A DNA stretch of 64,000 nucleotides from NCBI GenBank assembly GCA_963739435.1, contig CAVUAN010000021.1, positions 62,001 through 126,000 of the forward strand. Direction: 5' to 3'. A model generated the notes under the pieces. The model was not told where the DNA came from. It did no database searches and was given only the letters and a program-made list of their open reading frames with translations. Origin of the DNA: CAVUAN01 sp963739435. Its GTDB lineage: Bacteria; Acidobacteriota; Thermoanaerobaculia; UBA5066; Gp7-AA6. Positions 55,537 to 64,000 of the stretch are shown piece by piece. The stretch's first letter is position 1. Each line of letters begins with the position of its first letter. The position numbers and the translations under genes are program-made.

Positions 55537-56367
55537 TTATGCCTTCGACTTGCGCCGGCGGACGATGAATCCATCCGTCCGCTTGTTGTTGCGAGTCTTC
55601 ATGCCCTTGGTCTTCCAGCCCCACGGCGAGGTCGGGTGACGGCCGCCCGAGGTCTTGCCTTCGCCGCCGCCCATCGGATGGTCCACCGGGTTCATCGCGA
55701 CGCCGCGGTTGTGCGGCTTCCAGCCCAGCCACCGGTTGCGGCCCGCCTTGCCGATCGAAACGTTCTCGTGCTCGAGGTTGCCCACCTGGCCGATCGTGGC
55801 GTAGCACTCCATGTGGACCTCGCGCACCTCGCCCGAGGGCAGGCGCACCTGCGCCCAGTCGCCTTCCTTGGCCATCAACTGCGCGGCCGCTCCGGCCGAG
55901 CGCACGAGCTGGCCGCCCCGCCCCCGCTTCAACTCGATGTTGTGGATCGTCGTGCCGAGAGGAATGCCCTTCAAGGGCAGGGAGTTGCCGGGCAGGATGT
56001 CGGCCTGCGGGCCCGACACGACTTTGGCGCCGACCTGCAGCCCGTTGGGCGCGAGGATGTAGCGCTTCTCGCCGTCTTCGTAGTGAAGCAGCGCGATGCG
56101 GGCCGAGCGGTTCGGATCGTACTCGATCGTAGCGACCGTCGCCGAGATGCCCGTCTTGTCCCGCCGGAAGTCGATGATCCGGTACAGCCGCTTGTGCCCG
56201 CCGCCCATGAAGCGGGAGGTCATCCGGCCCTGGCTGTTGCGCCCGCCCGTCGAACGCAGGCCCGTCGTCAGGCTCTTCTCCGGGCGCACGTCCGACAGCT
56301 CGGAAAAGTCGAGCGTCGTCTGAAAGCGCCTCCCGGGCGAAGTCGGCTTGTAAATCTTTACCGGCAT
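55537..56367 (-). CDS. rplB: 50S ribosomal protein L2
   Basis: A 276-residue protein at the peptidyl-transferase centre; MPVKIYKPTSPGRRF, the essential-His region GVAMNPVDHPMGGGEGKTSGG, and NKRTDGFIVRRRK are intact. Confidence 0.97.
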   Translation of the reverse strand: MPVKIYKPTSPGRRFQTTLDFSELSDVRPEKSLTTGLRSTGGRNSQGRMTSRFMGGGHKRLYRIIDFRRDKTGISATVATIEYDPNRSARIALLHYEDGEKRYILAPNGLQVGAKVVSGPQADILPGNSLPLKGIPLGTTIHNIELKRGRGGQLVRSAGAAAQLMAKEGDWAQVRLPSGEVREVHMECYATIGQVGNLEHENVSIGKAGRNRWLGWKPHNRGVAMNPVDHPMGGGEGKTSGGRHPTSPWGWKTKGMKTRNNKRTDGFIVRRRKSKA

Positions 56368-56381
56368 AGTCGTGATCCTTT

Positions 56382-56672
56382 TCAGACGCCTTCGAAGAAT
56401 TCGATCGGCTTCTCGCCCGCCGCCAGGCGGACGTAGGCCTTCTTCCAGGCTTTGCGCTGGCCGATGAAGCGGCCCATGCGCTTCCACTTGCCTTCCCGGT
56501 TGGCCACGCGCACGTCGGCGACTTTCACGCCGAAGAGCGCCGTCACGGCCTTCGCGATCTCGATCTTGTTCGCGTCCTTGTCGACCTCGAAGCAGATCGT
56601 GCCCGAGGCCTCCTTGAGACGCGTCGCCTTCTCCGTGATGAGGGGCCGGCGAATCACCTGCTGCGGCTTCAT
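56382..56672 (-). CDS. rplW: 50S ribosomal protein L23
   Basis: A 96-residue exit-port protein where trigger factor and SRP dock; VIRRPLITEKATRLKEASGT and VADVRVANREGKWKRMGRFIG are typical. The ATG shares one base with the rplD stop (TGATG). Confidence 0.95.
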   Translation of the reverse strand: MKPQQVIRRPLITEKATRLKEASGTICFEVDKDANKIEIAKAVTALFGVKVADVRVANREGKWKRMGRFIGQRKAWKKAYVRLAAGEKPIEFFEGV

Positions 56673-57311
56673 CACTCGCCTCCCAGCGTCGCGACGACCC
56701 GGCCGAGCGCCTCTTTCGAGACGACGAGCGTGCCGTGGTTCATGACGTCATACGTGTTCACGTGAAGGGCGTCCACGAGCTTCCACTCGCGCACGTTGCG
56801 CGAGGCCCGCGCGAAGTTCTCGTTTTCGCGGGCGTCCGCGTCCACGAAGAGCGCCTTGCCCTCGACGCCGAGACGGCTCAATGCCGTCTTCGAGATCCTT
56901 CGTCTTGTGGCTGCCGAGCTCCATCTTCTCGAGCACGATCAGGCGCTCTTCCTTGACGCGGCGGGAGAGGACGGCCTTCAAGGCGTTCTTCTTGGCGCGC
57001 GACCGAGAGCCCCTGCGCGTAGGAGTGCGGGGGTCGGGCCGTGCGAGGTGCCTCCGTGGCGGTGGATGGGCGGACGGCCGCCGCCCTGGCGCGCGCGCCC
57101 CGTGCCCTTCTGCTTGAAAGGCTTCTTGCCGGTGCCCGAGACCTCGGCGCGCGTCTTCGTCTTGTGCGTGCCAGCGCGCTTCCCCGCGAGGTAGGCCTTC
57201 ACGACCTCCCACACGAGATGCTTGCGGTACGGGATACTCGAAGACGTCGGCCGGCAGGGCGACCTCGCCCACCTGCTCTTTCTTCCAGTTCAAAACGGAA
57301 ACTTTGGCCAT
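56672..57311 (-). CDS. rplD: 50S ribosomal protein L4 (frameshifted)
   Basis: L4 lines the exit tunnel and in some bacteria represses the S10 operon. The protein is spread over frames: MAKVSVLNWKKEQVGEVALP; YRKHLVWEVVKAYLAGKRAGT with KPFKQKGTGRARQGGGRPPI; PHSYAQGLSVAR; KKNALKAVLSRRVKEERLIVL; and LSRLGVEGKALFVDADAREN to the end. Single extra bases near 57228, 57028, 57000 and 56882 account for all of it. Repaired length about 212 residues. Confidence 0.9.
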
Positions 57312-57320
57312 CGTCGTTCC

Positions 57321-57959
57321 TTACTTCACGAAGCTCGTACGCACGATCTTGACGACCGTGTTGCGCGCGCCCGGAATCGCGCCCTTGATGTACAGGAGGT
57401 TCTTCTCGGCATCGACCTTGACGACGGTCAGGTTCTTGGAGGTGGCCCGGCGTCCTCCCAGGCGGCCCGAGGAGCGCGTGCCCGGATAGACGCGCGACGG
57501 GAAGGCCGAGGGGCCGATGGAGCCCGGGGCCCTGTGGAACATCGAGCCGTGGGTGGCCGCGCCGCCGCTGAAATGGTGGCGGCGGACGACGCCGGCAAAG
57601 CCCTTGCCCTTCGACACGCCGATGACGTCCACGTGGTCCTCGACCTGGAAGGTGTCGCAGAGAACCTTGTCGCCGGGCTTCAACGCGTCGCCCGTATCGA
57701 GGCCCACTTCGGCCAGCGTCCGCATCGGCGCGACGCCCGCCTTTTCGAAGTGGCCCTTGGCGGCGCGGTTGGCCCGGCGGTCCGGACGCGATTCGACCAG
57801 GCCGATCTGGATCGACTCGTAGCCGTCCTTGTCCGCGGTCTTCTTCTGCACGACGAGGCAGGGCCCGGCCTGCACGACCGTGACCGGCATGACGGTGCCG
57901 TCGGCCGCGAAGAGCTGGGTCATCCCCACCTTTTTCCCGAGAATTCCGTGTACGGGCAT
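57321..57959 (-). CDS. rplC: 50S ribosomal protein L3
   Basis: A 212-residue protein; MPVHGILGKKVGMTQLF, the signature FAGVVRRHHFSGGAATHGS, and YPGTRSSGRLGGRRAT are diagnostic. The start leaves 10 bp after rpsJ. Confidence 0.96.
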   Translation of the reverse strand: MPVHGILGKKVGMTQLFAADGTVMPVTVVQAGPCLVVQKKTADKDGYESIQIGLVESRPDRRANRAAKGHFEKAGVAPMRTLAEVGLDTGDALKPGDKVLCDTFQVEDHVDVIGVSKGKGFAGVVRRHHFSGGAATHGSMFHRAPGSIGPSAFPSRVYPGTRSSGRLGGRRATSKNLTVVKVDAEKNLLYIKGAIPGARNTVVKIVRTSFVK

Positions 57960-57969
57960 CGCAGTGTCC

Positions 57970-58288
<319 letters not shown>

Positions 58289-58321
58289 GTACTCGTTTGC
58301 CTCGCTGCCGTTCGAAAGCCG

Positions 58322-61596
<3,275 letters not shown>

Positions 61597-61629
61597 GGTG
61601 GGTTGGGTGCTGAAGGTTGCTAGCTGCAG

Positions 61630-62100
61630 TTACCAGCGGTAGTGGGCGAACGCCTTGTTCGCCTCCGCCATCTTGTGGGTGTCGTCCTTCTTCTTCACGG
61701 CTCCGCCCCGGAGGTTGGCGGCGTCGAGGAACTCGGCGGCGAGCTTCTCGCGCATCGTCTTCTCGCCGCGGGACTGCGCGTACTCGATGATCCAGCGGAT
61801 CGCCAGCGATGTGCGCCGATTCGGCCGGACCTCGACCGGGACCTGGTAGGTCGAGCCGCCGACCCGGCGGGACTTGACCTCGAGGGCGGGCTTGACGTTC
61901 TCGATCGCCTTCTTGAAGGTCTTCATGGGGTCGTCCTGCGTCTTCTCGGCGACGCGGTTCAGCGCCCCGTACAGGATTCCCTCGGCCAGGGACTTGCGTC
62001 CCGCGCCCATCACGGAGTTGATGAACTTGGTGACGAGCTGGGAGTTGTAGAGCGGATCCGGCAGGATCTCGCGCTTGGCAACGACACGGCGTCTCGGCAT
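61630..62100 (-). CDS. rpsG: 30S ribosomal protein S7
   Basis: A 156-residue head protein; MPRRRVVAKREILPDPLYNS, the signature region and KKDDTHKMAEANKAFAHYRW are canonical. In E. coli S7 is the str-operon repressor. Confidence 0.97.
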   Translation of the reverse strand: MPRRRVVAKREILPDPLYNSQLVTKFINSVMGAGRKSLAEGILYGALNRVAEKTQDDPMKTFKKAIENVKPALEVKSRRVGGSTYQVPVEVRPNRRTSLAIRWIIEYAQSRGEKTMREKLAAEFLDAANLRGGAVKKKDDTHKMAEANKAFAHYRW

Positions 62101-62111
62101 GGCTCTCTGTC

Positions 62112-62486
62112 CTACGTCTTCGGGCGCTTGGCGCCGTACTTGGAGCGGCTCTGCTTGCGGTTGGCCACGCCGACCGCGTCGAGGGTGCCCCGGATGATGT
62201 GGTAGCGAACTCCCGGCAGGTCCTTGACGCGCCCGCCGCGGATCATGACGATCGAGTGCTCCTGGAGGTTGTGGCCGACGCCCGGGATGTAGGTCGTGAC
62301 CTCGATCCCGTTGGTCAGGCGCACGCGCGCGACCTTGCGCAGCGCCGAGTTCGGTTTCTTGGGCGTCGTCGTGTAGACGCGCGTGCAAACGCCGCGCTTC
62401 TGAGGCGAGGAGGCCAGAGCCGGCGAAGCGGTCTTCACCTTCACGCGCTCGCGGCCCTTCCGGACCAGTTGAGAAATTGTCGGCAT
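62112..62486 (-). CDS. rpsL: 30S ribosomal protein S12
   Basis: A 124-residue decoding-centre protein. TTTPKKPNSALRKVARVRL keeps the Lys at the classic streptomycin site, and GGRVKDLPGVRYHIIRGTLD keeps the second Lys, so target-based streptomycin resistance is not indicated. It is first in the transcript driven by the promoter 130 bp upstream. Confidence 0.97.
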   Translation of the reverse strand: MPTISQLVRKGRERVKVKTASPALASSPQKRGVCTRVYTTTPKKPNSALRKVARVRLTNGIEVTTYIPGVGHNLQEHSIVMIRGGRVKDLPGVRYHIIRGTLDAVGVANRKQSRSKYGAKRPKT

Positions 62487-62604
62487 CGACTCTCCTGTGT
62501 CTCCCCGAGCCCCCCGGAGCCGAGGAAGGGCCCGAGATCGACCGTAACCCGCTGTCTTTGGAACCGGTTCGAGTCAGTCCCACCGACTCACCGGAGTCCA
62601 GAGG

Positions 62605-62633
62605 AAAAACCCCCGAAGGCTACGCGCCTCGGG
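62605..62633 (-). terminator. Terminator-like hairpin between rpoC and rpsL
   Basis: CCCGAGGC and GCCTTCGGG form an 8-bp stem with one bulged base, followed by GGTTTTT on the minus strand. It could end transcription from rpoBC; it overlaps the rpsL -10 box. Confidence 0.6.
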
Positions 62634-62645
62634 CTGTCCTGTCAA
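62617..62645 (-). promoter_or_regulatory. Promoter of the rpsL (str) transcript
   Basis: A perfect TTGACA and TAGCCT are 17 bp apart on the minus strand, placing the start of transcription near 62610, about 125 bp before rpsL. The 492-bp rpoC-rpsL gap otherwise contains the repeat doublet and the heptamer array, and no gene. Confidence 0.75.
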
Positions 62646-62813
62646 GGGTTTTCGTGTCTTTGGACCCCTTCTGATCGGCCGACCGATGGCCCGATTCGAG
62701 ACGGGCCGACGGGGCCTGCCGCCGTCCACCTCGCCCCGTGCTCGGGCCTGCTGGCCCTCCGCCCGGGGCAAGGCCTTCGTACGGCGTCACCCGTCGGCCC
62801 TCCCGGGTCTGCT

Positions 62814-62917
62814 CCCTCGCTCCGGGAGAGGGTTGCGGTGAGGGGCGGCAGAGGCCGCCACAATCACGTGACCCGGCGGCAGTTTCCCCCTCACCCTGCC
62901 CTCTCCGGGGGAGAGGG
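62814..62917. repeat. Paired palindromic repeat, copy 4
   Basis: Inverted doublet as at 1.1, 9.9 and 42.0 kb, here between the rpoC stop and the rpsL promoter. The palindrome centres are slightly degenerate. Confidence 0.8.
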
Positions 62918-62954
62918 TTAAGAAAGAGAGGGGCCCGCTTACGGCCCCCTCTCG

Positions 62955-62982
62955 GAGCTAAGAGCTGACAGCTAAGAGCTAA
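62955..62982. repeat. Heptamer tandem array at the rpoC stop codon
   Basis: Four units of a GAGCTAA-like heptamer (two exact, two with one change) run head to tail; the rpoC TAG stop lies inside the array. Confidence 0.75.
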
Positions 62983-64000
62983 TCTTCTTCGGAGGCGTCC
63001 ACTTCGGCGTCGGCTTCGGCTAAGGCCAGCTCCTCGGCGGGGTCGGTCAGGAAGTCCTCGAGGGCCGGCTCCTCGACCTGCGGGATCTCCTCGCGCTCGA
63101 GGACGACGTTGCGGTAGTACTCCATGCCGGTGCCGGCGGGGATCAGGCGGCCGACGATGACGTTCTCCTTGAGGCCCCGCAGCTTGTCCACCTTGCCCGA
63201 GATGGCGGCCTCGGTGAGCACCCGGGTCGTCTCCTGGAAGGAGGCCGCCGAGATGAACGAGTCCGTCGAGAGAGAGGCCTTGGTGATGCCGAGCAGCATC
63301 GGCCGGGCCGTGGCCGGCTGGCCGCCCGCCGTCAGAATCCGGTCGTTCTCCTCCTCGAATCGGAAACGGTCGACCTGCTCGTCGATCAGGAACTCCGTGT
63401 CCCCGACCTCCTCGACTTTCACGCTGCGCATCATCTGGCGGACGATCACCTCGATGTGCTTGTCGTTGATGGCGACGTTCTGCGAGCGGTAGACCTCCTG
63501 GATCTTGTCCACGAGGTAACGCTGCATCTCCTTCTCTCCGAGGATGGCCAGGATGTCGTGCGGGTTGATCGGTCCGTCGATCAGGGGATCTCCCGCCTTG
63601 ACGCGCTCGGATTCCTGCACGTTGACGTGCGTGTAGCGCGGGATCAGGTACTCGCGGGTCTCGCCGTCGTCGCCGGTGATGATGACCTTCCGCATGCCCT
63701 TGGCGATCGGGCCGTGCGACACCGCGCCGTCGATCTCGGTGATGACCGCCGCGTCCTTGGGCCGGCGCGCCTCGAACAGCTCGACGATGCGCGGCAGGCC
63801 TCCCGTGATGTCCTTCGTCTTGGTCGTCTCGCGGGGGATCTTGGCGAGCACGTCGCCCGGATGGACGTCCTGTCCGTCGGCCGACCATGAGGTGCGATCC
63901 GATCGGCAGGAGGTACTTGCGCTCGACGCCGCGGCCGCCCTGGACCAGGACCTGCGGCGAGCGCTTCTCGGCGCCGACCGCTTCGACGATGATCTTCTGG
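62979..64000 (-). CDS. rpoC: DNA-directed RNA polymerase subunit beta', C-terminal part (partial, frameshifted)
   Basis: The last about 340 codons of rpoC. RGVERKYLLPIGSHLMV, then ADGQDVHPGDVLAKIPRE and DITGGLPRIVELFEARRPKDAAV, KITKASLSTDSFISAASFQETTRV-type sequence (trigger-loop-distal region) and GRLIPAGTGMEYYRN are typical. One extra base near 63882 breaks the frame. The gene continues beyond the window. The acidic end is followed at once by the heptamer array. Confidence 0.95.
   Translation of the reverse strand, partial: RRSSSKRSAPRSARRRSWSRAAAASSASTSCRSDRTSWSADGQDVHPGDVLAKIPRETTKTKDITGGLPRIVELFEARRPKDAAVITEIDGAVSHGPIAKGMRKVIITGDDGETREYLIPRYTHVNVQESERVKAGDPLIDGPINPHDILAILGEKEMQRYLVDKIQEVYRSQNVAINDKHIEVIVRQMMRSVKVEEVGDTEFLIDEQVDRFRFEEENDRILTAGGQPATARPMLLGITKASLSTDSFISAASFQETTRVLTEAAISGKVDKLRGLKENVIVGRLIPAGTGMEYYRNVVLEREEIPQVEEPALEDFLTDPAEELALAEADAEVDASEED

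Overview
The window is GC-rich, densely coded chromosomal DNA, most probably from an Acidobacteriota bacterium (Thermoanaerobaculia, Holophagae or Vicinamibacteria level, uncertain). This rests on a 'VWFA-related' secreted protein next to an Oar-type TonB receptor with an N-terminal carboxypeptidase-regulatory domain, a PknB-type kinase with a TPR tail, and small TPR/thioredoxin lipoprotein-like genes. No phage, IS or CRISPR was seen.

Layout. 1-6.9 kb: 2-oxoacid:ferredoxin oxidoreductase (korAB), an FdhF/YdeP-like molybdoprotein, and convergent nuoB-nuoCD-nuoI (only the Q module of complex I), then def. 6.9-11.6 kb: tRNA-Phe, a thioredoxin/DsbD pair, rnc, tRNA-Leu, tRNA-Cys, lexA. 11.7-15.8 kb: stress block (zinc-ribbon protein, hpf, uspA, P-type ATPase) and tRNA-Pro. 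16-26.7 kb: Ser/Thr kinase, a paralogous EF-G, rpiB-tkt, glycogen debranching enzyme and a glycogen-synthase-like glycosyltransferase. 26.6-32.8 kb: VWFA protein, TPR protein and TonB receptor on one strand. 33-42 kb: Xaa-Pro peptidase, TPR membrane protein, cell-wall amidase, gatCA, a tRNA nucleotidyltransferase-like gene and a PilT-family ATPase with a long coiled-coil tail. 42-64 kb: the complete str-S10-spc-alpha ribosomal supercluster on the minus strand, from the 3' end of rpoC to rplQ, including rpsL, rpsG, fusA, tuf, secY, adk, map, infA, rpmJ and rpoA.

Most operons are tightly packed with ATGA, GTGA or TGATG stop/start overlaps. Housekeeping promoters (tRNA-Phe, tRNA-Pro, lexA, rpsL) share TTGAC-like/TTGCAC -35 boxes, 17-bp spacers and a TAGNNT -10. 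Four copies of a paired palindromic repeat lie at gene ends, and two of them supply the stop codon and a shared C-terminal tail to unrelated proteins.

A striking property is that about 16 genes, including single-copy essentials (tuf, fusA, secY, rplD, rplR, rpsS, rpsJ, rplO, adk, rpoC), are broken by frameshifts that are nearly all repaired by removing one base. Because these genes cannot all be pseudogenes, the simplest reading is insertion-type sequencing or assembly error; the affected genes are annotated here across the shifts as intact functions.
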